The notes: generated by a model not told the origin, from the sequence alone. DNA of 64,000 nt from JBCBDX01 sp039815825 (GCA_039815825.1 JBCBYO010000016.1:1-64000), one strand, 5' to 3'; numbered from the stretch's first letter, positions 47,101 to 55,818 are shown. Program-made: numbers and translations.

Positions 47101-47665
47101 CCATATCAAAGAGGTTGGGTTTGAGCTTTACCAGCAGATGCTCGAAGAAGCGGTCGCTGAAGTCAAAGGGAATGATGAGCATTTGTCGGCGGATTGGTCG
47201 CCACAAATTAACGTCGGAACCCCAGTCATGATACCGGAAACCTACGTGGCAGACTTGGCTTTACGACTTCAACTTTATCGACGCCTTGGCGATTTTGAGG
47301 AGATTGACGAGATCAATGCGTTTGGTGCGGAGTTGGTGGACCGCTTTGGTCCCCTGCCCGATGAAGTCGAGCATCTGTTGAAGATCGTTTACTTGAAGGC
47401 GCTGTGTAGAAAAGCCAATGTGGAGAAGCTGGACGCCGGGCCCAAAGGCGCGGTCGTTACGTTCCGTGAACAGAATTTTGCCAATCCGGCGGGTCTTGTG
47501 TCGTTTATCGGCGAACAGGGTAATTTGGCCAAGATACGTCCTGATCAATCCATCGTCTTTATTCGCGATTGGCGCGATGCGGAAAAACGGCTTAACGGTG
47601 TTGCGGTTTTGATGACCAAATTGGCTAAAATGGCCAGCGCTGTGGAAGCTGAAACCGCGCATTAA
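44147..47665 (+). CDS. mfd: Transcription-repair coupling factor Mfd
   Basis: Large DNA translocase that removes RNA polymerase stalled at lesions and recruits UvrA. N-terminal UvrB-homology region (about 1-350), an RNA polymerase-interacting CarD-like domain (GDIVVHVEHGIGRFEGL, near 500), a RecG-like helicase with Walker A GDVGFGKTE and DEEQH, then a C-terminal TRCF domain. 1172 aa is normal. Two bases separate it from sdhE, suggesting coupled translation. A bidirectional hairpin terminator directly follows the stop. Confidence 0.96.
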   Translation: MIDKLLTLPYVPADAGQVTLSGVADGLEAFLLSSFVQRNETAVIFVARDAARMADIEQVFRFAAPGIKRISLPAWDCLPYDRVSPSTAISAQRLNALARIGRLGRQSSPTPTLILTTANAILQRTANPIRLAKQIINVKAGGVASMDMLIEAAATNGFERVPTVREVGEFAVRGGILDVFAPGFEEPVRLDFFGDQLETVRSFDPATQRTTKQREGFSLLPMSEVTLTPKTISRFRKSYIERFGAPDREDALYQAVTAGNRFAGMEHWLPLFMEETVTLFDALPNVPVVFDSLSTDAISERIDQIAEYFTARVDQRAGKSAKEGAGPYHPLKPEALYLNKEELDATLAARTSVQLTPFEQPEGAGRTIISVNSRPARNFSNERADKSANVFDVAAQYLSDLRNDGKRVVLTGWSEGSLQRLIQILGEHELGGIETVGKLQSLIELPANRIGCAVLNVEHGFSVADTVFVSEQDILGDRMVRRRKKKRASNFIAEVASITPGDIVVHVEHGIGRFEGLRTIEAAGAPHDCLEIHYAGENRLLLPVENIELLSRYGSEDTNVQLDRLGGGGWQARKAKLKKRLLDMADQLIRIAAERHMRDAPVMSAPDGLNDEFAARFPYEETDDQLSAIAAVAHDLGEGKPMDRLVCGDVGFGKTEVALRSAFLAVMSGFQVAVVVPTTLLARQHYKSFSERFAGMPVNVAHASRLAGTKGLADAKAGAASGQADIVVGTHALLGQGISFKNLGLLIVDEEQHFGVKHKERLKELKSDVHVLTLSATPIPRTLQLALTGVRELSLITTPPVDRLAVRTFISPFDGLIIRETLLRERYRGGQSFYVCPRIADLDEVKAFLDEAVPELRVAVAHGQMAPGELEDIMNAFYDGKFDVLLSTTIVESGLDIPTANTLVVHRADMFGLAQLYQLRGRVGRSKVRAYALFTLPANKKLTKTAERRLKVLQSLDTLGAGFQLASHDLDIRGSGNLLGEEQSGHIKEVGFELYQQMLEEAVAEVKGNDEHLSADWSPQINVGTPVMIPETYVADLALRLQLYRRLGDFEEIDEINAFGAELVDRFGPLPDEVEHLLKIVYLKALCRKANVEKLDAGPKGAVVTFREQNFANPAGLVSFIGEQGNLAKIRPDQSIVFIRDWRDAEKRLNGVAVLMTKLAKMASAVEAETAH

Positions 47666-47667
47666 AA

Positions 47668-47690
47668 AACCCGGCTTATGCCGGGTTTTC
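47668..47690. terminator. Bidirectional intrinsic terminator between mfd and ialB
   Basis: An 8-bp stem AACCCGGC/GCCGGGTT with a TTAT loop, overlapping the T-run on the plus strand (TTTT after the stem) and a T-run on the minus strand (from AAAAAA before it). It lies between the mfd stop and the ialB stop, so it can end transcription from both directions. Confidence 0.85.
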
Positions 47691-47714
47691 CATGAGAACT
47701 CATCTATTTCGGCC

Positions 47715-48329
47715 TTAGTTACCTTGCTTGGCCCGCTCCTGCTCAGCGCGTAGGCGCTCTTGGAACTCTTCGCGACGTTTCTCAATTTCAGCCTGTAGTT
47801 CTTGCTGGCGTGATTGCAGCTCAGATTGCTGGAGCGGCTCGCCGTCGAAAGCAGCTGTGAAACCGGATAGCGATATCTCGATTGGATTTGGCTGCTGCTG
47901 GAAGTTGACTGAAGTCAATCGCATCGAGCCGCCGCGTTTAAGCGCGTTTACCAGATCATCAGTCAGTGGCGCTTCCGCGATGCAGCGGTCTGGCAAGCAG
48001 ATGGCGTAGTTGATCCGTTGTGCTTCTCCGCCGTCGATTTGCATTGCGATACCGGCGGGGATGACACGACCGGTAGGAACGGCGATCTGGAACAACGAAC
48101 GCGTGTTCTTACCGGTGATTTGAATCAGATTGACAGCGGTCACCAACTGGCCAGTTTGTGCGGTACGGATGTTTTGGACATTACAAATGTCGTTGTCAGC
48201 TTGTTTAGAGCAGACCTTGAACCACTCGCCGCGCGGTAGGTTCTGAGCTTGCTGCGCGTTTGCTGCGCCAGTCATCGACACAATGATGCTCGCAGCGAAA
48301 ATGGCAGCTCTTGAAAGCAAATTTTGCAT
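47715..48329 (-). CDS. Invasion-associated locus B (IalB) family secreted protein
   Basis: A 204-residue exported protein. From ATG 48329 there is a signal peptide ending ANA-QQ, then an IalB domain (about 25-150) with WFKVCSK, DICNVQN, and YAICLPDRC; four cysteines suggest two disulfides. The last 35 residues form a charged Gln/Glu/Arg coiled-coil tail. IalB was named in Bartonella as an invasion factor, but free-living Rhizobiales also carry it and its function there is unknown. The frame extends to 48434, which would put 35 residues before the signal peptide. Confidence 0.88.
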   Translation of the reverse strand: MQNLLSRAAIFAASIIVSMTGAANAQQAQNLPRGEWFKVCSKQADNDICNVQNIRTAQTGQLVTAVNLIQITGKNTRSLFQIAVPTGRVIPAGIAMQIDGGEAQRINYAICLPDRCIAEAPLTDDLVNALKRGGSMRLTSVNFQQQPNPIEISLSGFTAAFDGEPLQQSELQSRQQELQAEIEKRREEFQERLRAEQERAKQGN

Positions 48330-48478
48330 AGAGAGGCGTTTCCTTGTTTCGGCTTCTTCTGGGTTTGGCGTTGCGGCACAATTAAGGCCGCATCGTGACA
48401 CCGTATGGGCGCGATATAGACGGTCTGAACACAATTGTCAGCCTTGCATATGATATCAATTTTGCGCCATTTAATACC

Positions 48479-50587
48479 ATGCGCCCCTCGATCCTTGACG
48501 CCCTGTTTGCGCCCATCACATCGCTCGACGGTGTGGGCCCCAAGATCGCGAAACAATTGGGGAATCTGTTGCCTGTGCCGGCGGATCAAGACGTTCCCCG
48601 GGTTGCCGGTTTGTTGTTTCACCTGCCTGTGGGTGTCATCGATCGCACCAAGCGTCCGCTGATAATGGACGCTGTTCCCGGTGAAATCGTGACGTTGGAG
48701 CTGCATGTTGATCGACACCAACCTGCGCCGCGCAGCGCGCCTCGGGCACCTTACCGGGTCTATTGCCATGATGAGTCGGGTGAAATTGCGCTGACGTTTT
48801 TCAAGGTCTACGGAAATTGGTTGGAGCGTGCGTTGCCTTCCGGTCACGACGTTGTTGTTTCCGGCCGGGTTGAATGGTTCAACGGTCGCGCATCTATGGT
48901 TCATCCAGATCATATGGTTTTGGCAGACGAAGCAGACGCGCTACCTCTGATCGAACCAATCTATCCCATGACCGCTGGCGTAACCGGCAAGGTTCTGCAG
49001 CGCGCCTCACGACAGGTTTTGCAACAGGTGCCGGTTTTGCCGGAATGGATTGAGCGCTCTGTGTTCACGCGAGAGGGATTCGCAGATTTCGCCACCTCAA
49101 TCCGAGCGGCACATGAAGTGAAGAATCCCGATGATCTGGAACCACTCGGATCTACGCGTCGTCGCCTCGCCTATGACGAGCTCCTTGCCAATCAAATGGC
49201 ATTAGGTCTGGTTCGTCAGCGCGTTATGAAGGCGATCGGTCGATCTATGACCAGTGACCCGCGCCTGGACCAGAGAATTCGCGATGCATTTGGGCATCTA
49301 CTGACTGGTGCCCAAGAACGCACATTGGGGGAGATTTACGCCGATATGGCGTCGAAAGAACGTATGCTTCGTTTGGTTCAAGGCGATGTGGGGTCGGGTA
49401 AAACGATCGTCGCGCTTTTGGCGCTCGCTGCGGCGGTGGCATCGGGCGCGCAAGGTGCATTGATGGTGCCCACCGAGGTGCTGGCTCGCCAGCATTTTCG
49501 AACGATAGAACCGCTGGCATCTGCAGCGGGACTGCGCATAGAAGTCATGACCGGCAAAGACACAAATGCTGAAAAGCGCGCCAAGAGAGAATCACTGGCC
49601 GCCGGCGAGATTGATATTGCCATAGGCACCCACGCTTTGTTTCAGGATGGGGTCGATTTTAGTGATTTGGGTTTGGTGGTTATCGATGAACAGCATCGTT
49701 TTGGGGTTCATCAACGATTGCTACTTGCCGGAAAAGGTCAAGCGCCGGATGTGCTCGTGATGACGGCGACGCCCATTCCGCGAACCTTGGTGCTGACGCT
49801 TTATGGAGACATGGATTCGTCACGGCTTGATGAAAAGCCTGCAGGACGCAAACCAATCAAGACGGCCAGCTTGCCACTTACAAAACTTGATGTGCTCGTG
49901 GAGCGTGTCGGGTCAGCGCTTGATCGCGGTGACAAGGTCTATTGGATATGCCCGCTGGTCGAAGACAGCGAAGAAGTCGATGCAACATCAGCACTAACGC
50001 GCTTTGAAAGCCTAGCCCGGCGATTTTCGGGTCAAGTCGGTTTGATCCATGGCCGCATGTCGTCGGCGGAGAAAAACGATGCAATGGCCGCATTTAAAGC
50101 AGGCAAGACGCGGCTGCTGGTGGCCACAACGGTCATCGAGGTCGGCATTGATGTGCCGGATGCCACTATCATGATTATCGAAAACGCCGAACGTTTTGGA
50201 CTGTCACAGCTGCACCAGTTGCGCGGTCGGGTTGGTCGCGGTGAGAAAGCATCGTCCTGTACGCTTGTCTACAAAGAACCGCTCAGCGACATGGGTCAGA
50301 AGCGGCTGGACACAATGCGTGAAACCGAAGACGGCTTTGTTTTGGCCGAACAGGATTTGAAGTTGCGCGGACAAGGTGAAATTCTCGGTACACGGCAATC
50401 TGGATCAGTTTCGGGGCGTTTGGCTGATCTTAGCGTGCATGGCGACTTGCTCTCGATCGCGCGGGATGATGCGCGGTTTCAATTACAAAAAGACCCAGAT
50501 CTGACAACCAAACGGGGTGAAGCGCTACGTGTTTTGCTTTATCTATTCGAGCGGGACCAAGCCGTTCGGCTTTTGAACGCAGGCTAG
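48479..50587 (+). CDS. recG: ATP-dependent DNA helicase RecG
   Basis: Branch-migration helicase for stalled replication forks and recombination. The N-terminal wedge (oligonucleotide-binding) domain begins with TSLDGVGPKIAKQLG; the helicase core has Walker A GDVGSGKT, DEQHRFGVHQR and LHQLRGRVGRG. 702 aa from the ATG at 48479. An upstream ATG at 48395 is in frame but the family begins at MRPSILDALFAP. It faces ialB divergently with a 149-base gap and overlaps the glmU end by four bases (CTAG shared by both stops). Confidence 0.95.
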   Translation: MRPSILDALFAPITSLDGVGPKIAKQLGNLLPVPADQDVPRVAGLLFHLPVGVIDRTKRPLIMDAVPGEIVTLELHVDRHQPAPRSAPRAPYRVYCHDESGEIALTFFKVYGNWLERALPSGHDVVVSGRVEWFNGRASMVHPDHMVLADEADALPLIEPIYPMTAGVTGKVLQRASRQVLQQVPVLPEWIERSVFTREGFADFATSIRAAHEVKNPDDLEPLGSTRRRLAYDELLANQMALGLVRQRVMKAIGRSMTSDPRLDQRIRDAFGHLLTGAQERTLGEIYADMASKERMLRLVQGDVGSGKTIVALLALAAAVASGAQGALMVPTEVLARQHFRTIEPLASAAGLRIEVMTGKDTNAEKRAKRESLAAGEIDIAIGTHALFQDGVDFSDLGLVVIDEQHRFGVHQRLLLAGKGQAPDVLVMTATPIPRTLVLTLYGDMDSSRLDEKPAGRKPIKTASLPLTKLDVLVERVGSALDRGDKVYWICPLVEDSEEVDATSALTRFESLARRFSGQVGLIHGRMSSAEKNDAMAAFKAGKTRLLVATTVIEVGIDVPDATIMIIENAERFGLSQLHQLRGRVGRGEKASSCTLVYKEPLSDMGQKRLDTMRETEDGFVLAEQDLKLRGQGEILGTRQSGSVSGRLADLSVHGDLLSIARDDARFQLQKDPDLTTKRGEALRVLLYLFERDQAVRLLNAG

Positions 50588-51948
50588 ATTTTTTCGTTCT
50601 TCCGCTTTTCTTTCAATGCCAAGACTTTTTCTTTCAGGCGCTTGGCGAGGCCCTCCTTGGTCACTTGGTGGGCTCTGCTGATGGCGAGAGCGTCGGCAGG
50701 TACATTGGCCGTGATAACGCTACCGGAGCCGATATAGGCGTTATCTTCCAGCGTGACCGGCGCTACAAGTGCCGAGTTTGACCCAACAAATACGTTATCA
50801 CCAATGGTTGTTTGGTGTTTGTTGGCGCCATCATAGTTGCAGGTGATGGTGCCTGCGCCGATGTTGCTGTTGGTGCCGATTTTCGCATCGCCGATATAGG
50901 TCAAGTGATTGATTTTGCTCCCCTCACCGACGCTTGCGTTTTTCACTTCGCAAAAATTGCCGACTTTTGATCCGGTGCTCAGTTCGGCACCTGGCCGCAA
51001 TCTCGCAAAAGGGCCAACTTCAGCGTTTTGGCCGATGTGAGCGCCTTCAATATGGCTGTAGGCGCGAATTTTGGCACCTTTTTCAACGCCGACCCTGGGT
51101 CCGAAGAAAATATTTGGCTCCAACTCAGCACCCGCCTCTATTTGGGTGTCGTGATGAAAATAGACCGTTTCTGGTGCGATCATCGACACACCGGCACGCA
51201 GAAAGTGGTTGCGCCTCCGCTCCTGCCAGATGGCTTCGGCCCGAGCCAGTTCGACTCTTGTGTTGACGCCTAAAACATTGTCGACCGGTGCTTCGATGGC
51301 TTTTCGAGGCAGGCCCAATGATCGCGCAATTTCCACCGCGTCGGTCAGGTAATACTCTGCTTTGGCGTTGTCATTGCCAATGCGGTCCAAAAGCTGCCCA
51401 AGCATATGGCCGTTAAATGCCATAATGCCGCCGTTGCAAAAGCCAACTTTGAGTTCCCGTGGAGAAGCATCCTTGTGCTCGCGAATTGCGACAAGTTCAT
51501 CACCATCTTCCAACAGGCGGCCATAGCCTGTTGGGTCGTCTGGCTTAAAGCCGACTACACAAATGTCCGCGCCATTTTCCAGCTCTTTGCGAGCGGCCAA
51601 AAGCGTTTCGGCTTCAATAAGAGGCGTGTCGCCAAAAAGGACAAGAACATCATCATAGCCCTTATCGATGGAATCGCGGGCAGCCGAAACCGCGTGAGCA
51701 GTCCCCAATTGCTCCGCTTGATGATGAAATGTCGCTGTCGCTCCGCTTAACGTAACGGCCTGCTGTACATCCTCTGAACCATGGCCGACGACGATTGCTA
51801 TATCATTAGTACCGGTGTTTTTCGCGCATTCTGCAACGTGGACGACCATGGGAAGTCCACCGACTGGATGCAGAACCTTTGGCAGATCGGATTTCATTCG
51901 CGTGCCTTGGCCCGCGGCAAGAATGATCGAAAGGCAGCTGCGACTCAT
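50584..51948 (-). CDS. glmU: Bifunctional GlmU (uridyltransferase / GlcN-1-P acetyltransferase)
   Basis: Makes UDP-N-acetylglucosamine, precursor of peptidoglycan and lipid A. The N-terminal pyrophosphorylase has LAAGQGTRMKS and KVLHPVGG (about 8-32); the C-terminal half is a left-handed beta-helix of hexapeptide repeats with the acetyltransferase residues in NFCEVKNA and GAGTITCNYDG. 454 aa from the ATG at 51948; an in-frame ATG at 51984 adds 12 residues not found in the family. Convergent with recG, sharing CTAG. Confidence 0.95.
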   Translation of the reverse strand: MSRSCLSIILAAGQGTRMKSDLPKVLHPVGGLPMVVHVAECAKNTGTNDIAIVVGHGSEDVQQAVTLSGATATFHHQAEQLGTAHAVSAARDSIDKGYDDVLVLFGDTPLIEAETLLAARKELENGADICVVGFKPDDPTGYGRLLEDGDELVAIREHKDASPRELKVGFCNGGIMAFNGHMLGQLLDRIGNDNAKAEYYLTDAVEIARSLGLPRKAIEAPVDNVLGVNTRVELARAEAIWQERRRNHFLRAGVSMIAPETVYFHHDTQIEAGAELEPNIFFGPRVGVEKGAKIRAYSHIEGAHIGQNAEVGPFARLRPGAELSTGSKVGNFCEVKNASVGEGSKINHLTYIGDAKIGTNSNIGAGTITCNYDGANKHQTTIGDNVFVGSNSALVAPVTLEDNAYIGSGSVITANVPADALAISRAHQVTKEGLAKRLKEKVLALKEKRKNEKI

Positions 51949-52048
51949 CAGTTTTTCCAACGTTGTTTCTTCACGTTGACCCACTAGCCAATATCATCCT
52001 GGCAATCCAGCGCTTGTCACATATCGCTGACAGCGCTAACCGCCGAAT

Positions 52049-53002
52049 ATGGTGAAAAACCCTGCTCAAAAAACAAATGATTTGGTTCCCTACCTTGTGA
52101 TGTTGGGTACGGCGCTTTGTTTTTCGACCAATATTATCTTTGGTCGATTTGTGGCACCGGAAGCGCACCCGTTCGTTCTGGCGTTTATACGCTGGTTGTT
52201 GGTTGCGCTCATTTTGTCGCCTCTGGTTTTCTGGCGCGCAAGGGGCGTCCTTGAATTTGTGCGGGGAAACCTTTTTTTGCTGATCGTCCTCAGCGTGTTG
52301 GGCATGGGTGTCAGCGGTGGCGGTGTCTATTGGGGGTTGCAGATGACTACCGCCACCAACGCCACACTGATCTATTCTGTTGCGCCCGTTGCAATTGTGG
52401 TTTTGGAGCGAATTTTCAAAGGGCGTTCCATCAGTGGCCGCGAAGTTATCGGCGCATTTGTTGCGTTTGGGGGCGTGGCGACCATCGTCTCACAAGGCAC
52501 GTTCACGACGTTCGCCCAGTTTCAATTTAATAATGGCGATATCCTGATTGCGGCGGCCACGCTCTCGTGGGCATGCTATTCGATCCTTCTTAAATCGGAT
52601 CGGCTTAAGTCCGTCGGTGCCATCACCCTGTTTTGTTTGATTGCGTTTTTTGGTGCGCTGGTCAATTTGCCTTTCGCGTTTTCCAGTTTGGCGGTTGGAA
52701 GCGGCATGCCACAGAGCACTGCTGGATGGCAGGCGCTTGCGGGGATCGTTGTCATATCTTCTTTGATGGCATTTTCCGCTTACCAGTTTGGCGTACGTCA
52801 CCTTGGCCCCTCGCTTGCCGGTATGTTTATGTTCTTGATGACCCCGTTTGGGGTGTTGCTGGCCGTCTTTTTTCTCAACGAGACGCTTGAGGCTTATCAG
52901 ATGCTGGCGATCGTTGCGGTCATGGTTGGTGTCGCTACGGCGACGATGCCGAAACGCAAACTAGCATCGACGGCAGAAAATTCGTCAGCCGAGCGTGCCT
53001 AA
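52049..53002 (+). CDS. EamA/DMT family transporter
   Basis: A 317-residue drug/metabolite transporter with ten predicted membrane segments in two EamA repeats (about 14-150 and 165-300). MLGTALCFSTNIIFGRFVAPE at the first repeat and SLAGMFMFLMTPFGVLLAVFFLNE in the second are typical. Substrate not inferable. The 3' end overlaps the convergent ccdA-like gene by 18 bases. Confidence 0.87.
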   Translation: MVKNPAQKTNDLVPYLVMLGTALCFSTNIIFGRFVAPEAHPFVLAFIRWLLVALILSPLVFWRARGVLEFVRGNLFLLIVLSVLGMGVSGGGVYWGLQMTTATNATLIYSVAPVAIVVLERIFKGRSISGREVIGAFVAFGGVATIVSQGTFTTFAQFQFNNGDILIAAATLSWACYSILLKSDRLKSVGAITLFCLIAFFGALVNLPFAFSSLAVGSGMPQSTAGWQALAGIVVISSLMAFSAYQFGVRHLGPSLAGMFMFLMTPFGVLLAVFFLNETLEAYQMLAIVAVMVGVATATMPKRKLASTAENSSAERA

Positions 53003-53761
53003 TACAGGGAAACGCTCCAGTAGGAAGAAGGCCATTCTTTCCATGCCGCCGGTCAAAAACAGGATGCCAGCGAGGACCAATAGGCCGCCGATGATTTTCT
53101 CAACGGTGCCCAAGTGCATACGAAATCTCTGGAGAAAGCCCATGAACGCACCGGAGAACATGGCCGCGATCAAGAATGGAATACCCAATCCGGCAGAATA
53201 GACAGCCAGGAGCGCAGCGCCCTCGCCGACACTGTCCCGAGCGCCTGCCAGGGTTAGGATAGGACCCAATACCGGTCCGATGCATGGGGTCCAGCCAAAG
53301 GCAAAGGCAAGGCCCATTATATAGGACGCGATTGGATTTGCGGGCCTGCCTTGCGTTTGAAACCTTGCTTCCCGGGAGAAGGCGGAAATACGTAAAAGAC
53401 CCAAAAAGTTCAGGCCCATTAATATGATGACGACACCGGCCACCATGGCAAGTTCTGTTTGGTAGATCCGGAGAAACCCACCTATCGTGCTCGCCCCGGC
53501 ACCCAACGCGACAAATACGGTGGTAAACCCGGCCACAAACGCAAGTGCGGCGAGCATGAGGGAAAGACGGACGCTTTGAGTTGAAACGACCGCCGCACCA
53601 TCCGCGCTAACCGAACCGGTTTCGCCCTGGCCGCGAAAATCGTCCATGGAAACACCGGCCATATAGCATAGATACGGCGGAACCAGCGGTAACACGCAGG
53701 GGCTCAGGAAAGAGATCGCACCGGCTGCAAATGCGCTAACAAATGACACATCAATGGCCAT
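52985..53761 (-). CDS. ccdA: Cytochrome c biogenesis protein CcdA
   Basis: A 258-residue six-helix membrane protein that carries reducing power across the inner membrane for cytochrome c maturation and disulfide reduction. The first membrane segment has SFLSPCVLPLVPPYLCYMAG with one redox cysteine, and the second appears in GWTPCIGPVLGPILTLAG, matching the CcdA pair. The frame is open to 53935, but ATG 53761 is the family start. The sox operon downstream in the window needs c-type heme attachment, so its presence fits, although CcdA is general. Confidence 0.9.
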   Translation of the reverse strand: MAIDVSFVSAFAAGAISFLSPCVLPLVPPYLCYMAGVSMDDFRGQGETGSVSADGAAVVSTQSVRLSLMLAALAFVAGFTTVFVALGAGASTIGGFLRIYQTELAMVAGVVIILMGLNFLGLLRISAFSREARFQTQGRPANPIASYIMGLAFAFGWTPCIGPVLGPILTLAGARDSVGEGAALLAVYSAGLGIPFLIAAMFSGAFMGFLQRFRMHLGTVEKIIGGLLVLAGILFLTGGMERMAFFLLERFPVLGTLG

Positions 53762-53959
53762 AATGCGGGGCTCTCCTGTTTCGTTAGGCTCAAATAATCC
53801 GTCTGAGCGATGGTTACCACTATCAGATGCGCACGCCGAGGCAATTTGTCGTGAAGATGCGGTGATTTGGTGCAAAAGATATGGTTGACGTGGTGTGCCG
53901 CTTTCACTATCACGCGGCCTCGCACCGCCACACATATGGCGTGCAAATCACCCTTATGG

Positions 53960-54035
53960 GAGCGCGTAGCTCAGTTGGTAGAGCAACTGACTTTTAATCA
54001 GTAGGTCCAGGGTTCGAACCCCTGCGCGCTCACCA
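53960..54035 (+). tRNA. tRNA-Lys (anticodon UUU)
   Basis: A 76-base lysine tRNA. Acceptor stem GAGCGCG pairs with CGCGCTC, D arm GCTC-AGTTGGTA-GAGC, anticodon stem ACTGA/TCAGT around CTTTTAA giving anticodon TTT, T arm CAGGG-TTCGAAC-CCCTG, and encoded CCA at 54033-54035. All stems pair without mismatches. Confidence 0.97.
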
Positions 54036-54121
54036 AAAAATCCAGTAGAATTAAAGTCTAGCCACGTCGCCGCTCGTTACCTGAGGCTGTCTGAAGAGGC
54101 GTTTATTCATTCTAGCTAATT

Positions 54122-55111
54122 TTATTGGCCCGGCAGCGGCGTTCCCTCCGCCAAAAGACCTTCAGTGGAGAGTTTTTCCCAAAACTCAAGTGGAATGCTC
54201 GTTGCGAACCAGGCAATGATCTCGCCTAGCTCTTTTGGGTCCCGTGGGCCGGGTATCACCGAAGCGACCAATGAATGACCCAAAGGAAACTGCAAAGCCG
54301 CTGCGGCAAGCGGGACGTTGTGAGCATCTGCAATGCTGGCCAGCCGCATAGCCTTTGCCATCACCTCTTGCGGCGCTTTGGCATAATTCCACGTTTCACG
54401 ACCAGCCAGAATGCCGGAGTTAAATGGCCCGCCACATATGATCGAAGTCCCCGCAGCTTCGCAGGCGGGAAAAAGCTCGTCCAACGCCGTCTGTTCTAAC
54501 AAGGTGTAGCGTCCGGCCAAAAGAAAGACGTCCCAGTCACCGATCTCAAGGGCATCCATACAGGCGGCGTTCTCATTCACGCCGATACCAATGGCCTTAA
54601 CCGAACCAGAGCCGCGCAACTCGTCCATGGCTCGGTAGCCCGATGCTCGCAGATCCTGAAAGTGGCGCGCGTTCTCAGCGCCGTGTGTCAGTTCGCCGAT
54701 ATCATGGGCAAGTAGAATGTCTATTCGGTCGAGGCCTAGCCTCTGCAAATTGTCCTCATAGGCGCGCATAATGCCGTCATAGCTATAATCATAAGTTACG
54801 TGGAACGGCAGCGGGTTTACCATGCCAAACTGCATGGGATCGGGGACACCACCAGGATTTAAGAGCCTGCCAACCTTGTCTGAGAGGATGTAGTTAGTTC
54901 CACGTAGGGCATCACCCATCACTCGCTCGGATCGACCAAAACCGTACCATGGAGCGGTATCGAAATAGCGCATCCCGGCGCCTTGCGCCGTTCTAACGAT
55001 CTGGCTGGCTTCAGCATCGGTGAGATCAACAAAATTACCACCGAGTGGCGCCCCGCCCAGTCCTAATGTGTCTATTTGTAGGCCAGTACGCCCGATTTCC
55101 CGTGTTTGCAT
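54122..55111 (-). CDS. Aldo/keto reductase, D-threo-aldose/L-fucose dehydrogenase type
   Basis: A 329-residue NAD(P)-dependent aldo/keto reductase. The catalytic tetrad is visible: Asp and Tyr in FDTAPWYGFGRSE, Lys in YILSDKVGRLL, and His in DILLAHDIG. The N-terminus REIGRTGLQIDTLGLGGAPLGG and overall pattern match the branch containing L-fucose, D-arabinose and pyridoxal dehydrogenases. The physiological substrate is unclear; an aldose is most likely. It stands alone, next to a degenerate short-chain dehydrogenase, which suggests a decayed sugar-catabolism neighbourhood. Confidence 0.86.
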   Translation of the reverse strand: MQTREIGRTGLQIDTLGLGGAPLGGNFVDLTDAEASQIVRTAQGAGMRYFDTAPWYGFGRSERVMGDALRGTNYILSDKVGRLLNPGGVPDPMQFGMVNPLPFHVTYDYSYDGIMRAYEDNLQRLGLDRIDILLAHDIGELTHGAENARHFQDLRASGYRAMDELRGSGSVKAIGIGVNENAACMDALEIGDWDVFLLAGRYTLLEQTALDELFPACEAAGTSIICGGPFNSGILAGRETWNYAKAPQEVMAKAMRLASIADAHNVPLAAAALQFPLGHSLVASVIPGPRDPKELGEIIAWFATSIPLEFWEKLSTEGLLAEGTPLPGQ

Positions 55112-55344
55112 CAGTTACCCTTACTACGCGCGCTGTCTTGGCGCCATACTGACAAACAACCCGAAACACCTAACGCAACACTTGCTTAATACCGTCCCAT
55201 AAGGGTTTCAAAACTCGCTGAGAGTTGCTGTCGTTCGCGGTCTAAAAGGCTTCTCAATTGTGCGTAAGTGGCCAACGAACAAGCAGTTTTTCCTGTCCAG
55301 CAATTACGAAAAACCGCGGCGACACGTGGGGGGCTTCTTTACTT
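55112..55344. other. Gene-poor stretch, no coding feature recognised
   Basis: Upstream of the aldo/keto reductase and downstream of the SDR relic. I see no convincing gene, tRNA, terminator or clear repeat here; short frames on both strands lack family-like sequence. It probably holds the reductase promoter and decayed coding sequence. Together with the relic it forms the longest gene-free stretch in the window (55112-55818, about 700 bases). Confidence 0.4.
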
Positions 55345-55560
55345 CTAGCGTAGCGCGCCTCCGATGTTGCCGCCATCAACTGTCATCACATGGGCTGTTG
55401 AGCGTTCCGCTTTTGCAAGTGCTACAAATGCACTTGCCACGAGATGGGCCTCGACTTCCTTACCGAGCAGATTACCGGCCATGTACTCCTCTTCTGAAAC
55501 ACCGCGGGCCAGTGCGCGCGTTTTCGGAACAGTGCCAGCAACACCAACCCTAGGCCGCTT
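55345..55560 (-). pseudogene. C-terminal remnant of a short-chain dehydrogenase
   Basis: An open frame whose last 70 residues look like the end of a short-chain dehydrogenase: RARGVSEEEY-like ARGVSEEEYMAGNLLGKEV, then VASAFVALAKAE and the family's final segment TVDGGNIGGALR. The same ending is found in sugar-type SDRs, including the SDR half of rhamnulose-phosphate aldolase/dehydrogenase fusions. The Rossmann GxxxGxG, the catalytic YxxxK and everything else N-terminal are missing, and the residues before about 55560 on this strand are not SDR-like. I infer a decayed gene, truncated at its 5' side. Confidence 0.55.
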
Positions 55561-55818
55561 GCCAGCAAGCTCAATCGCGAGGAGAAGACCGAAGTCGAAA
55601 CTAGCGCCAAAAAGCACCACAAGACCCAAAAACACCGGAAACGGCCCCGGTTCGGTAGACGATGTACTGCGCGCCCTCATGGTTTGAGAAATATCGTGTC
55701 GAATTTTCCACGCTTAAATTCTCACGACACGTTGTCGCTTCACCATGCAGTTGGCGCCGTTGTGCCCAGAATGTTGCCCTGATGACCAAAGACAGCAATA
55801 TCCGGCCGGGCATTCACC

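Noticed and set aside
55260..55687. Plus-strand frames opposite the SDR relic
   Set aside because: No recognisable domain; the minus-strand ending matches SDR proteins better.
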